Source: an uncultured Saprospiraceae bacterium
GTDB taxonomy: Bacteria > Bacteroidota > Bacteroidia > Chitinophagales > Saprospiraceae
Assembly: GCA_937944245.1 (NCBI GenBank)
Contig: CALDYY010000078.1
Location: 35,117-99,116 of the forward strand
Length of the DNA: 64,000 nt
Direction: 5' to 3'
The position numbers and the translations under genes were made by a program. Within the stretch, counting starts at the first letter, position 1. The number at the start of each line of letters is the position of its first letter. The notes below the pieces were generated by a model. It was not told the DNA's origin. It saw nothing but the letters and a program-made list of their open reading frames with translations, and ran no database searches. Positions 1 through 9,744 of this stretch are shown one piece after another.

Positions 1-381
1 ACTGACCATTGCCATGAGCAAGCCACCTAATATTCTGAGCATTGGAACAAGCACTTTAATTTCCGAAGTTTCTCCACTTTTTGAAATACAAAGAATAATA
101 TCTTCTTGACGAATCATGCCTAAATCACCATGAATGGCATCGGCAGCGTGCATAAATAGTGCTGGTGTACCTGTGGAATTAAGCGTAGCTACTATCTTTT
201 TACCAACCAAAGCACTTTTTCCAATGCCTGTTACCACAATTCGACCTTTACATTCATACATTTTTTGCACAGCCACTTCAAAAGATGAATTAATCGAATT
301 TTTCAATTCTGCAATCGTTTGCGCTTCAATTTCAATGGTTTGTAGAGCAGTTTTAGCAATGATACTATGAGCAAATGACAT
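1..381 (-). CDS. kdsD: Arabinose-5-phosphate isomerase, KpsF/GutQ (SIS domain), 3' end outside window
   Basis: The first 127 residues are visible, starting from ATG at 381; the rest lies beyond base 1. The segment holds the N-terminal part of a SIS sugar-isomerase fold: a helical lead, then VVTGIGKSALVGKK and the phosphate-binding stretch CISKSGETSE, followed by PMLR. These match KdsD/KpsF/GutQ enzymes, which convert ribulose-5-phosphate to arabinose-5-phosphate, the precursor of Kdo in lipopolysaccharide. The C-terminal CBS pair typical of the family cannot be seen. It is divergent from recQ, a pairing often seen in Bacteroidota. The family call is firm; the exact substrate is inferred. Confidence 0.9.
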   Translation of the reverse strand, partial: MSFAHSIIAKTALQTIEIEAQTIAELKNSINSSFEVAVQKMYECKGRIVVTGIGKSALVGKKIVATLNSTGTPALFMHAADAIHGDLGMIRQEDIILCISKSGETSEIKVLVPMLRILGGLLMAMVS

Positions 382-681
382 AAAAAATTATTATTTTTAT
401 CAACTTTTTTTCAACATCCTTTCCTAAATACTATTTAAAAGGGGCTTGAATATCAAGTTTGTGTAATGTTGCGTAAAGATGGACAAATAATTGAAGCGAG
501 CAGCGAGAAAATGAATAAAGGATGAGAATGAATAAAGTGCTACGCTGGCAATAAACATCTCAACTAAAATAGAATAAAATTAGTCAATTCTTTATTTTTA
601 TCGTATATTACACATTAATAAAAACAAAATTAATTAAGCATTAAGCTAGTTTAAACAGCTCGAGAAAAAAGATTTGAATTC
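382..681. other. Intergenic region between divergent kdsD and recQ
   Basis: These 300 bases must hold both divergent promoters. The region is AT-rich. I see one small perfect hairpin (CTTGA-ATA-TCAAG, 445-457) and two loose copies of the word atgaataaag near 512-537, but no convincing -33/-7 promoter pair, RNA gene or open frame. Confidence 0.5.
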
Positions 682-2883
682 ATGACAATGACATCTGAAT
701 TTCTGCATGAATCCTTGCAAAAATACTTTGGGTTTGATAGGTTCAAAGGCAATCAAGAAGAAATTATCCAAAGTGTTTTGAGTGGTCGCGATACTTTTGT
801 AATCATGCCTACTGGTGGAGGCAAGTCCCTGTGTTACCAACTACCAGCACTGATACTGGAAGGTACAGCTATTGTTATCTCCCCACTAATTGCATTGATG
901 AAAAACCAAGTAGATTCTATCAGAGGATATGGGCAAAACGATGAAGTAGCCCATTTTCTAAACTCCTCTTTGAGTAGAACTCAAATGAAGACTGTAAAGC
1001 AGGATATTGTAAGCAAAAGAACAAAACTACTTTTTATTGCACCTGAAACATTAACAAAAGAGGAAAATTTGGAATTTTTCCGACAAGTCAATGTTTCTTT
1101 TGTTGCTGTTGATGAAGCGCACTGTATTTCAGAATGGGGGCATGACTTTCGACCGGAATACCGCAGAATCAACGACATGATTAAATCCATTGGAAAAAAT
1201 ATTCCAACCGTTGCGCTAACGGCTACGGCTACGCCTAAAGTGCAATCTGACATCGTGAAGAGTTTAAATATGGTAAATGAAGCTAAATTCATGTCTTCCT
1301 TTAACCGAGATAACCTTTATTACGAGGTAAGACCTAAAGGCAAAAAAGAAAGTGTGTTTAAAAATATTGTTCAATTTGTAAAAGAACGACAAGGACAATC
1401 AGGTATTATTTATGTACAAAGTAGAAAATCAACAGAAGAAATTGCACAAGTCCTCAATGTAAACGACATAAAAGCCGTTCCTTATCACGCTGGTCTGGAT
1501 GCTAAAACTAGAAGCAAAACCCAAGATGATTTCTTGATGGAAGAAGTAGATGTCATCGTGGCGACTATTGCTTTTGGTATGGGTATTGATAAGCCAGATG
1601 TTAGATTTGTTATTCATTATGATATTCCAAAAAGTATCGAAAACTACTACCAAGAAACAGGTAGAGCAGGTAGAGATGGTTTGGCAGGAGATTGTTTAGC
1701 CTTTTATTCTTACAAAGACATTACCAAACTTGAAAAATTCTTGCGGGACAAACCCGTTGCCGAGCGTGAAATGGGTATGCAACTTATGGATGAAGTAACT
1801 GCCTACTCAGAAACCACCGCTTGCAGAAGAAAATTTTTGTTGCATTATTTTGGGGAGCATTATGATGATTCACATTGCGCCAATATGTGCGACAATTGCC
1901 GATACCCAAGAGAGCGAATAGAGGTACAAACAGAAATCCATCAAGCATTGAGTGCAGTACTGGATTTGGAAGAAAACTATGGTATCAAACAACTTGTGGA
2001 ATTTATCAAAGGAGTGAATACCAAACAAATGAAGGACTTTAAGTTTGATAAAAAGAAATTATTTGGAATTGGTCAGGAAAAAGAAGAAAATTTTTGGTAT
2101 TCTATTTTTAGACAAGCCACTCTTAACGATTTGCTACGCAAGGACATCGAAAGCTATGGTTTGCTAAAACTTACCAAGAAAGGACGTGCCTTTCTTCAAG
2201 CTCCTTACTCCATTGAGATTTCTTTAAACCATAATTTTGAAGTAGAGAACGACGAGTTAGAAGCCGCTGCCAATGGTAAAACCGATGTGTTGGATGAATC
2301 ACTCATGCACATGCTCAAAGATTTAAGAAAAAGGGAGGCTAAACGCCAAAATGTGCCACCTTTTGTTATTTTTCAAGACCCTTCTTTGGCGGATATGGCG
2401 ACTCAATATCCCATCACGATGGACGATATGAGCAAAATTAGTGGCGTAAGCAAAGGCAAAGCCATACGATACGCTCAGCCATTCTTAAAAATGATTAAAG
2501 AGTATGTGGAAACCAATGAAATCGAACGTCCTATTGATTTTGTAGTTAAACAAGTAGCGAACAAATCAAAATCCAAAATTGGCATTATTCAAGCGATTGA
2601 CCGAAAAATACCGCTGGATGAGATTGCAAATTCACAAAACGTAAGCATGGAAGAATTAATGGAAGAATTGGATGCTATTGTTTGCTCCGGCACAAAAGTC
2701 AATATTGACTACTATTTAGAAGACGCAATAGACGAAGACAATAGGGATATCATATGGGACTATCTCCTTGAAAATCAAGAAGATGATATTTTAAAAGCCT
2801 ACAAAGAATTAAAGGAGGATGACATCACGATTGATGAAATCAAATTGATGCGAATTAAATTTATCTCCGATTTAGGCAATTAA
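682..2883 (+). CDS. recQ: ATP-dependent DNA helicase RecQ
   Basis: A 733-residue superfamily 2 helicase that unwinds DNA 3' to 5' in recombination and replication-fork repair. Seen in order: Walker A GGGKS (residues 45-49), DEAH box (144-147), helicase C domain with YYQETGRAGRDG, the zinc-binding cysteines of the RecQ-Ct region (about 380-406, CRRK...C..MCDNC), a winged-helix region, and an HRDC domain (about 555-620). A further 100-residue acidic helical tail follows; such tails are common in Bacteroidota RecQ and make it longer than the 610-residue E. coli protein. ATG at 682 was chosen; a second in-frame ATG lies two codons later. A hairpin terminator follows the stop. Confidence 0.97.
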   Translation: MTMTSEFLHESLQKYFGFDRFKGNQEEIIQSVLSGRDTFVIMPTGGGKSLCYQLPALILEGTAIVISPLIALMKNQVDSIRGYGQNDEVAHFLNSSLSRTQMKTVKQDIVSKRTKLLFIAPETLTKEENLEFFRQVNVSFVAVDEAHCISEWGHDFRPEYRRINDMIKSIGKNIPTVALTATATPKVQSDIVKSLNMVNEAKFMSSFNRDNLYYEVRPKGKKESVFKNIVQFVKERQGQSGIIYVQSRKSTEEIAQVLNVNDIKAVPYHAGLDAKTRSKTQDDFLMEEVDVIVATIAFGMGIDKPDVRFVIHYDIPKSIENYYQETGRAGRDGLAGDCLAFYSYKDITKLEKFLRDKPVAEREMGMQLMDEVTAYSETTACRRKFLLHYFGEHYDDSHCANMCDNCRYPRERIEVQTEIHQALSAVLDLEENYGIKQLVEFIKGVNTKQMKDFKFDKKKLFGIGQEKEENFWYSIFRQATLNDLLRKDIESYGLLKLTKKGRAFLQAPYSIEISLNHNFEVENDELEAAANGKTDVLDESLMHMLKDLRKREAKRQNVPPFVIFQDPSLADMATQYPITMDDMSKISGVSKGKAIRYAQPFLKMIKEYVETNEIERPIDFVVKQVANKSKSKIGIIQAIDRKIPLDEIANSQNVSMEELMEELDAIVCSGTKVNIDYYLEDAIDEDNRDIIWDYLLENQEDDILKAYKELKEDDITIDEIKLMRIKFISDLGN

Positions 2884-2893
2884 TCAGAAAGGT

Positions 2894-2936
2894 TTGAACA
2901 TTGGAAATTAGCTTTTGGCTAATTTCTAATGTTTGA
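2894..2936 (+). terminator. Hairpin terminator after recQ
   Basis: AACATTGGAAATTAGC (2897-2912) pairs with GCTAATTTCTAATGTT (2918-2933) across a 5-nt loop, with one G-U pair in the 16-bp stem and further pairs outward. It sits directly after the recQ stop. There is no long U tract, so it could be an attenuating or RNA-stabilising hairpin instead. Confidence 0.6.
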
Positions 2937-2951
2937 CTATAAAATTCATTC

Positions 2952-3386
2952 ATGCGCATTTTAATCGAAACACCCGTAGCTCAGGATTATAAAACCGTTT
3001 GGGCGGGTTTCAATGAAGACCTCTTTTTGGCATTAAAACCCATTTTTCCTCCTCTTAAATTACTGCGTTTTGATGGCAGCATGGCTGGTGATGAAGTGCA
3101 TGTTCAGATTTTTAATCAACGATTTGATGCACTTATTGTAGAACAAGCCGAACTAGAAGGCGAGATTTATTTTATTGACGAAGGCAAGCAACTTCCTTTT
3201 CCACTAAAAAAATGGCGACATCGCCACCGAATGATTCAACAAGCAAAAGGCAGCTTAATTATAGATGATATTCAATTTTCAACAGGATTTGTTTTGTTAG
3301 ATTACTTAGTTTATCCTGGATTATATCTGCAGTTTGCAGGTAGAAAACCTGTTTACCAAAAAATATTTGGCAAACAGGTTTCTTAA
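2952..3386 (+). CDS. SRPBCC-family (START-like) protein of unknown ligand
   Basis: A 144-residue cytosolic protein with no signal peptide. Its opening with V..DYKTVW..FNEDLF..L, followed by an alternating strand pattern and a final long helix-like segment, resembles the compact Bacteroidota SRPBCC proteins, a helix-grip fold that binds hydrophobic ligands. No catalytic residues can be named. It lies 68 bases after recQ on the same strand, but the hairpin between them suggests separate transcripts. The fold assignment rests on overall pattern only. Confidence 0.65.
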   Translation: MRILIETPVAQDYKTVWAGFNEDLFLALKPIFPPLKLLRFDGSMAGDEVHVQIFNQRFDALIVEQAELEGEIYFIDEGKQLPFPLKKWRHRHRMIQQAKGSLIIDDIQFSTGFVLLDYLVYPGLYLQFAGRKPVYQKIFGKQVS

Positions 3387-3397
3387 TATATTAATGG

Positions 3398-3949
3398 TTA
3401 AAATAAACCATCTTGCTCCATCTGCTTAATCATTTTCAAAGCAGCTTCTTTAGCTGTTTCTCCCATTCCGTAAGGGAAAGTAGAATTTAATTTAGCACGC
3501 CAGATTGTTTTATTGGTGCTGCGACTAGTAAGGTTCAAATCGTATAGATACCTTCTATTTAACTCAGCAAATGTAGTAGAGAAAAGGAAAACATAAGTTG
3601 GATTATTTATTGCATTGACATAGGCAACATTTTCCTTTATCAACAAAACTGCATCTGGATTAAGGGCATCTACTTTTGCCTTGAAATCTATTTCGTTTTC
3701 TAACGACAAAGCTTCGTAGCGATTAACCTCTACTTTTACGCCTTTTGCCTTGAGTTCTTTCTGCATTTCATCAACTAGGTTATTGACAAACGCTTCATAG
3801 AAAGGCTCTCCTTCGACAGCAATAAAAACGCTATTTAGTTTTTCATTGAATTGCTCACTTTTGTTGGCTTCAATTTTAGCCACTACACAACTGGTGAACA
3901 TACTAGCTACAAAAATGGCGACTGAGCCATACTGAAATAAACTTTTCAT
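3398..3949 (-). CDS. Putative lipoprotein of unknown function
   Basis: From ATG at 3949 the product is 183 residues and begins with a lipoprotein-type signal (charged start, hydrophobic core, then MFTSC as lipobox), so it is probably anchored in the envelope through that cysteine. An upstream in-frame ATG at 4018 would add a 23-residue hydrophobic leader and looks less likely. The mature part alternates helices and strands: a segment around FIAVEGEPFYEAFVNNLVDE, a predicted VLLIKENVAYV strand and a C-terminal helix KEAALKMIKQME. I do not recognise a family beyond small periplasmic lipoproteins. It converges on the SRPBCC gene with an 11-base gap. Confidence 0.7.
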   Translation of the reverse strand: MKSLFQYGSVAIFVASMFTSCVVAKIEANKSEQFNEKLNSVFIAVEGEPFYEAFVNNLVDEMQKELKAKGVKVEVNRYEALSLENEIDFKAKVDALNPDAVLLIKENVAYVNAINNPTYVFLFSTTFAELNRRYLYDLNLTSRSTNKTIWRAKLNSTFPYGMGETAKEAALKMIKQMEQDGLF

Positions 3950-4163
3950 AAAAGATAGATTTAAGTAGTTAATAAAGAAAAAACCTAATTTATTACTTGT
4001 GTAAATAAACACGAGCAAAATATCTGTCGCTTCACATTCTATAACATATACAAAAGCATTAAATTTTAGGTTTTATGATGAATGTTAAATTTTTATTATT
4101 TCTTCAGTTTAACTTACTTTTACCATCCTAAAATGAAACAATTATACTTCAGAGCCAATTTTA

Positions 4164-5546
4164 CTATTTAAATCTCAACTGCAAACCAGCATTAACACTT
4201 ACATTGTCATCTAAAAATACATTGCCCATAACCCAACCGCTTGATTTAGCTTCTATTTCGATGTAAGGCACAAGCGTTTTCGCAGCATACTGCGCTTTCA
4301 AACCAATTAATCCGCCAATTTGCCCTTTTGAAGTGTCAAAACTTTGATTTTCAGGCTGCATCCAAAGCATAGCACGACTGGTTAGTAGTAATTTATTGTC
4401 TAAGGCAGATACAAAGATAGGTTTGTCAATAATTGCTGTTTCTAAACCAAAAAAATTATTCTCTCGATTACTATAATTATGTAAAGCAAAAAATAGATTA
4501 TTCTTAGGCGTTTGAAAAAAGATATCGGCACTTAAATCGTGTCCAAAAGGGGTAAGTACATGGCGAAAAGCAAAGTTCCCGTAGTTGTTACCCAACCTAA
4601 ATTTTTCAAAACCCAAAAACAATGGCGAAAGCATATTGAACCACTGCAATCTACCCTGTTTTTTTAGGAAGTCTATTTCTTGTTGGGTTAAATCTGAGGG
4701 TTTGATATATCGGTTAATGCCCACGCCAGAGGGATGCACACCGCGAGCAGCATAGTTGAGTTCTGGTCGGAAAAGAGAATACGCCCAAGCGGTATAGTCT
4801 GGTCCTGTGAAATCGCGCGTTGGAATATCTATTCCATCAGCTTCATTGAATCTATCTACTAAGTCATCAAAATCACTAGTAGTGCAAGAGCGAATATACT
4901 CGCCAACAGAAATAGTAACCAACCAATAAAAAGCAATGTGTGGCAATTCTTGGTCGTAGTAAAAATTATTTTTTTGTAGATTTTGAATCAGGTTCAGTTC
5001 TGCTTCAGAACCAGCCGTTTGCAAACGTCGCCATTCTGTAGGATGATTATCATGGAGTTGCGTCAACTCTTCATCGCTAATGCGACTGACATACACGGCA
5101 TCAGCTAGAAGAGGATATTTATTCATATCGTTGAAGCTATTGATACCTCTCCTTGTTAACACAGCTCTGTGATATTCCTCATGCAGCCAGCCATCGCCCA
5201 AAGGTGCTGTGATGGTAAGTAAATCAAATACTCCTGCTATACCATAAGTAGCTAAGTTTCGCAAGAATGAACCTTCTATATTTTTTGTTGCTTGCTTTGC
5301 GCCAAAGTGGGCGGCACTATAAAAATTCGTGGTCATATTAAGCGATTGTTTCATACTGGGGTTAGCATACCCTTTCAAAAAACCGCCAGTGGCGTCTGCT
5401 GCATGGGTTTGGAAAGGCAAATCAAACAAAGGGAAATCAAGTAATAAGCCTACTTTTTGATTTTCTTGTGCCTTTACATCTACGACCAAAGTAAACAGCA
5501 GTAGCAAAATTTTGAGCATACAAAAGTGAAGTACAGTGTTTCTCAT
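4164..5546 (-). CDS. Secreted or outer-membrane protein with HEXXH motif, unknown function
   Basis: A 460-residue protein with a signal peptide ending near KAQ (about residue 27; ATG at 5519 is an alternative start). The C-terminal half is rich in alternating aromatic and polar residues and ends in LQLRFK, as in outer-membrane beta-barrels. At residues 122-126 it carries HEEYH in the context GDGWLHEEYHRAVL, which fits the HEXXH zinc-metallopeptidase signature (bases 5169-5183). No third metal ligand can be assigned with confidence. The 957-residue T9SS gene lies upstream on the same strand, separated by a strong hairpin, so co-transcription is unlikely. Function is not known; the peptidase idea is inference. 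Confidence 0.7.
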   Translation of the reverse strand: MRNTVLHFCMLKILLLLFTLVVDVKAQENQKVGLLLDFPLFDLPFQTHAADATGGFLKGYANPSMKQSLNMTTNFYSAAHFGAKQATKNIEGSFLRNLATYGIAGVFDLLTITAPLGDGWLHEEYHRAVLTRRGINSFNDMNKYPLLADAVYVSRISDEELTQLHDNHPTEWRRLQTAGSEAELNLIQNLQKNNFYYDQELPHIAFYWLVTISVGEYIRSCTTSDFDDLVDRFNEADGIDIPTRDFTGPDYTAWAYSLFRPELNYAARGVHPSGVGINRYIKPSDLTQQEIDFLKKQGRLQWFNMLSPLFLGFEKFRLGNNYGNFAFRHVLTPFGHDLSADIFFQTPKNNLFFALHNYSNRENNFFGLETAIIDKPIFVSALDNKLLLTSRAMLWMQPENQSFDTSKGQIGGLIGLKAQYAAKTLVPYIEIEAKSSGWVMGNVFLDDNVSVNAGLQLRFK

Positions 5547-5703
5547 AAGGTAAATTTTTTACGCAAAAAAAGTGTTAAATTCCTAATTTACCTGTAATAA
5601 ACGTCATTCAGTTGGAAGTGTTGGACATTAGAAAAGCATTTGTGATGAACCATTTGATTTAAGTGGGCTAATAAGAAAAATATGCGGTAAGTAGATAAAT
5701 TGG

Positions 5704-5749
5704 TTCAGCATCAGCCTATTGATCATTTGATTAATAAGTTGATGCTGAA
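5704..5749 (-). terminator. Hairpin terminator after the 957-residue T9SS gene
   Basis: TTCAGCATCA (5704-5713) and TGATGCTGAA (5740-5749) form a perfect 10-bp outer stem. The stem continues inward for about 10 more pairs with one mismatch and two wobbles. It starts just past the stop codon of the minus-strand gene at 5758. Confidence 0.65.
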
Positions 5750-5757
5750 TGCCCAGA

Positions 5758-8631
5758 TTAGTCGTTAAACAACACTAAGCGTTGCGTGTAAATTTCACCT
5801 TCTACTTGAAGTTGCACGAAATAAATACCTGCTTTTTGATTGGATAAATCTAATGTAACATTGAGTTCATTCAATTGCTGCATCGGTAATTGTTGCACCA
5901 ACTGCCCTACAGCATTGAAAATGCGAATTTGTAAATTTGCGACCCTATCTAAAGCCACATTTAGATTTACTGTTCCCGATGTTGGGTTAGGCGCAAGCGT
6001 CATGCTTTGTAAAGATTGTACTTTTTGCGTGTTGGTTAACACCCCTACCTCCACTTGCAGAGAATCGGTGCAACCAAATTTGTCGCGCACAATGACCGTA
6101 TAAAAATCTTGACTTAATCCTGCAATAGCTTTAGCAGTAGCGCCTGTACTCCACTGGTAAGAAAATGGCTCAGCTCCATTTCTAGGGTCAATAGAAATAC
6201 CACCATCGCGTGTTCCATTGCGCGTCTCGTCTTTCACAGTGGCTACTAAGTTAAGCGAAGATGGACAACGAATGACACCAAAGTTATCAATGTCTAAATA
6301 ATAATCGCCTGAACCCCAGAAAGCAATGAAGCGTGTTTTCACGTTTTGTCCTACAAAATCATCCAAACGAATGCTAATTTGTCTCATTTCCACACTTGGA
6401 ATATGATTGAGTGAGTCAATTTTCAAGACAGTTCGATAAGTATTACCACAATCAGTAGAAAATTGAACAACTAAAGAATCTCCTCGACCCAATACCTTTG
6501 GTGAATTACCAGCACTACCAAAATTGACAAAGCGATAGTCAAAGGTTAAGCTATCGCCCATCTGAATCGTTCCGATGGCAGGAGCGGTAGCCTCGAAAAA
6601 AGGATCTAGCGCCCAAAGGTTATCTGATAGTACAAAGGATGGTGCACCATGAGCATTTGTTACAGGCATTAATTCGTCTGTAACCTTCCAACCACGCGGT
6701 AATTGACCTGACTCAAAGTCCTCGAAATAAGAAATAGGCGTTACCGTTACAAAATTAAACGTAATCGTGTCATTTCTCAAAAATTGTTCGTTGACATTGT
6801 TAATCCATGCTTTGACTAAGTATTCGTTAAATTGAGAGGAGTTAAAAGGCGCGTCAAAAGTAAAATTAAATGTTTCACCTGGTCTTAAATCCACAGGAAA
6901 AGGTTCAGTAGTGATGTTGCCTCCATTCACTTGATAAGAAAGGGTAAAGCCTTCTTGCGCCGCTTCCCCCTGATTAGTAATAGTTAATACGATTTCATCT
7001 CTCGGCGAACCACATTCTACATCACTCGCACGATTGATTCTCAAAGCCGCCAAGTCATTCTGCAATGGTGGCGAAATAAAAATATCATCAATAGCTATCC
7101 CCACATCGGTTGTCGAAAAATCGGAGCTAAAGACAAATCGAATTTGCACATCTTCTTTACCAGCAGTACCTGCAAGCGTATTAGAAGCGGTTACCCAACC
7201 TGAAAAACCACCATTTCCACTCCAATGTTGACTAGCTCTATTGTTGTACCAATTTCTGCCTGGTGTTTCTGTTCCCACTTTTGTCCAACTAACACCACCA
7301 TTGGTACTCACCTCTACCCAAGCCCTATCGCAGCAAGCCTCTGTTTGTATGAAAAGCGAAAAAGTAAGTCGAGGGTCTTCTGTTAAGCTAGAAAAATCAA
7401 GGCAAGGCGATAATAAATAAGACCGTTCACTATTGTTGTAACCTTCTCGCAAGCCTGTTACCCAAGCATTCCGACCACTAGCTGCTCCCGATATAGACCT
7501 AAAACTAGGTGTGCCAAATGCCCAACTTGGGTTCTGGCTTAAGGTATCATCCACGCGCCAGCCACCAAACCAATCTTCAAAATTGGTGAAATAAGGATAT
7601 TCTTGTACTAATGGAATGTTGATGAGTGTTACTGAAAAAGTATCATTGCTATTATCTGAATCTGTTTCTAAGGCAGTCCAAACTTTTATTTCGTATAAAT
7701 TGGGAGTTCCTACCATAGCTTTGGTGTCAAACTCAATGGTAAATGTACTATCTTTACCGAGCACGCCCGTAAAAACACCATCAAAAGGCATAGGTACATC
7801 ACCAGCTACTCCGTTAATGCTAAAGTCAAAAGGAATAAGCGTTTGCGGATTAGCACCAAAATTCTTGAGTGTTATTTCCAATGTTTCCATACTATTCAAC
7901 CCACAAGCTGTAGTGGGCGAAACAATAGCTACTATCCCAACATCATTTTTGAAAACCGTTTCAAAAGGGATTGGACCAACCGTTGTGCTAGTGTCGCCAC
8001 TAGCGCAAAGGCTGGTGATATAAAATTCATACTTGGTTTTCTCTATTAATCCGCCAAGTCTAGCGCGGTTAGTGCGTACTAAGCGGCTCAATCTTGCGGT
8101 GTTTAGGTCAAAACCTGCCGTATCATAGCGTATCCAGTATGTGCCATTAGGGTCTGGAGACTGCCAGCTAATATCAATAAATTCTGCTCTGATGTTATTA
8201 ATGTTTATAAAACTCAATGCAGGCGGCGGGCAAGCAGGGCAAGTGGTTGTCCCTCTAAAAACCACACCTGTTCTCGGATTCGGACCATCTCGAAATACGA
8301 GGTTGCCGTTTGTATCAAAAAGGGAATAGCTTACTTCGTTGTCAAATCTTCCCGCAAAAAATTCTAAACGAATAGAATCCCCTGTTCTAATCAATATATT
8401 AAAGTTCCTGACTTTGCCATCTGCTTCGCTCAAAAAAAAAGGAAGTGGATCATTACCATTGATGGTCAACTGCAAGGCAGCACCATTCCAGCCATCGCCA
8501 AATTCATCCATAAGTTCTAAGCGATAATCGCAAAGCACTTGGGCATTAACGCAAAAAAGACTGAAAAGCAGGGACAAAACCGTAAAGCAAATTCTCATAA
8601 GTGTTCGAGATTTATGTGATTGTGAAGACAT
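5758..8631 (-). CDS. Large secreted adhesin-like protein with T9SS type A sorting domain
   Basis: A 957-residue extracellular protein. Order seen: signal peptide ending in VNAQ (ATG at 8598 is a possible later start); an N-terminal beta domain; a fibronectin III-like domain (about 135-225) with ISWQSPDPNGTYWIRYD; repeated CARDB-like segments (about 226-335 and 520-620), each built around ITNQGEAAQ-type strands; two jelly-roll or MAM-like segments (TNFEDWFGGWRVDD; YFEDFESGQLPRGWKV); a SprB-like repeat (about 795-865, YQWSTGATAKAI and FGCTDS); and the C-terminal sorting domain starting LAPNPTSGTV. The last directs export by the type IX system and surface attachment. No catalytic domain is visible, so adhesion or matrix binding is inferred. 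Confidence 0.88.
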   Translation of the reverse strand: MSSQSHKSRTLMRICFTVLSLLFSLFCVNAQVLCDYRLELMDEFGDGWNGAALQLTINGNDPLPFFLSEADGKVRNFNILIRTGDSIRLEFFAGRFDNEVSYSLFDTNGNLVFRDGPNPRTGVVFRGTTTCPACPPPALSFININNIRAEFIDISWQSPDPNGTYWIRYDTAGFDLNTARLSRLVRTNRARLGGLIEKTKYEFYITSLCASGDTSTTVGPIPFETVFKNDVGIVAIVSPTTACGLNSMETLEITLKNFGANPQTLIPFDFSINGVAGDVPMPFDGVFTGVLGKDSTFTIEFDTKAMVGTPNLYEIKVWTALETDSDNSNDTFSVTLINIPLVQEYPYFTNFEDWFGGWRVDDTLSQNPSWAFGTPSFRSISGAASGRNAWVTGLREGYNNSERSYLLSPCLDFSSLTEDPRLTFSLFIQTEACCDRAWVEVSTNGGVSWTKVGTETPGRNWYNNRASQHWSGNGGFSGWVTASNTLAGTAGKEDVQIRFVFSSDFSTTDVGIAIDDIFISPPLQNDLAALRINRASDVECGSPRDEIVLTITNQGEAAQEGFTLSYQVNGGNITTEPFPVDLRPGETFNFTFDAPFNSSQFNEYLVKAWINNVNEQFLRNDTITFNFVTVTPISYFEDFESGQLPRGWKVTDELMPVTNAHGAPSFVLSDNLWALDPFFEATAPAIGTIQMGDSLTFDYRFVNFGSAGNSPKVLGRGDSLVVQFSTDCGNTYRTVLKIDSLNHIPSVEMRQISIRLDDFVGQNVKTRFIAFWGSGDYYLDIDNFGVIRCPSSLNLVATVKDETRNGTRDGGISIDPRNGAEPFSYQWSTGATAKAIAGLSQDFYTVIVRDKFGCTDSLQVEVGVLTNTQKVQSLQSMTLAPNPTSGTVNLNVALDRVANLQIRIFNAVGQLVQQLPMQQLNELNVTLDLSNQKAGIYFVQLQVEGEIYTQRLVLFND

Positions 8632-8818
8632 TATCTATTTATACGTCCAAAAGTACAAATCAATACTGTTTTGAACAAAATTAAACAAACGCTGTATGTC
8701 AAAGTAAGATAAATATAACGGAAAAATGGAAAAAATAAGTCTTTGTAATATCTATTTATTGATTAAAAGACTTCTTGTTGCCAAATAATTTTTAACAAAA
8801 ATCTATAAAGACAGCAAA

Positions 8819-9670
8819 ATGAATGAAATCACAGCACTTATTGATGCGATAAGTTTAAATAAAATAGAAGAGAATATTTACAGTGGAAAAAGTCATTCCA
8901 TTGGAGGGAAACGAGTTTTCGGTGGGCAAGTCTTAGCGCAATCGCTTCAAGCAGCCGCGTTAACTGTACCAGAGGATAGAGTTGTACATTCTTTACATGG
9001 CTATTTTATTTTGCCAGGTGATGCTGAAAAACCTATTATTTACAACGTAGATAGGCTTCGAGATGGAGGTAGTTTTACTACACGTCGTGTGGTTGCTATT
9101 CAAAACGGCAAGGCGATATTCAACATGGCAGCTTCTTTTCAAATTCGGGAGGAAGGTTTTGAACATCAAATTAGTATGCCTAACGTTTCCAGTCCTGAAA
9201 ATTTGATGAATGCAGAAGAATTATTGGCGGCTTACAAAAATCAGTTACCAGAAAGTGCCATAAGGAGTTTGAGTATTCCGCGACCTATTGAGTTTCGACC
9301 TGTCGAAAAGCCCTATTTCATGAACCCAAGAAAAGGTCAACCCTATAATCATGTTTGGATGCGTGCCAAAGGCGAAATGCCTGAAAACCCTATCTTACAC
9401 CGAACATTACTAGCCTATGCTTCTGACTATAATTTGCTTTCCACTGCCTTACAGCCACATGGTGTAACTTGGGCAGATTTGATGGCAGCAAGTTTAGACC
9501 ACGCTATGTGGTTTCATAGAGATTTTAGAATAGACACTTGGTTACTCTATGCGTTGGATAGCCCTAGTGCCTCTAATGCTAGAGGATTTACTAGAGGTAA
9601 CATTTTTGATGAACAGGGCAGATTAGTTGCCTCTGTGGTGCAAGAAGGACTAATCAGAAAGCGAGCGTAA
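8819..9670 (+). CDS. tesB: Acyl-CoA thioesterase II
   Basis: A 283-residue double hot-dog thioesterase that hydrolyses acyl-CoA to free fatty acid and CoA in the cytosol. The N-terminal hot dog carries GGKRVFGGQVLAQSL and SLHGYFILPGD; the C-terminal one carries ASDYNLLSTAL, SLDHAMWFH and SPSASNARGFTRG, the regions that supply the Asp, Thr/Ser and Gln active-site residues in TesB. Length matches the family (about 285). It stands alone with a shared bidirectional terminator behind it. Confidence 0.95.
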   Translation: MNEITALIDAISLNKIEENIYSGKSHSIGGKRVFGGQVLAQSLQAAALTVPEDRVVHSLHGYFILPGDAEKPIIYNVDRLRDGGSFTTRRVVAIQNGKAIFNMAASFQIREEGFEHQISMPNVSSPENLMNAEELLAAYKNQLPESAIRSLSIPRPIEFRPVEKPYFMNPRKGQPYNHVWMRAKGEMPENPILHRTLLAYASDYNLLSTALQPHGVTWADLMAASLDHAMWFHRDFRIDTWLLYALDSPSASNARGFTRGNIFDEQGRLVASVVQEGLIRKRA

Positions 9671-9680
9671 ATTTTTGATA

Positions 9681-9740
9681 AAAAAGGAGCAGTTAGAGAA
9701 CTTTATCGTAAAACGAAAGTCCATTCTGCTGCTCCTTTTT
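9681..9740. terminator. Bidirectional terminator between tesB and the Lrp-family gene
   Basis: AAAAAGGAGCAG (9681-9692) is the exact complement of CTGCTCCTTTTT (9729-9740), giving a 12-bp stem that has A/T runs at both outer ends, so it would end in a U tract on either strand. The 36-base loop contains a weaker inner stem. It lies between two convergent genes. Confidence 0.8.
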
Positions 9741-9744
9741 GTAG

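Noticed and set aside
134..370. 78-codon plus-strand frame at the window start
   Set aside because: It is the reverse of the kdsD SIS domain.
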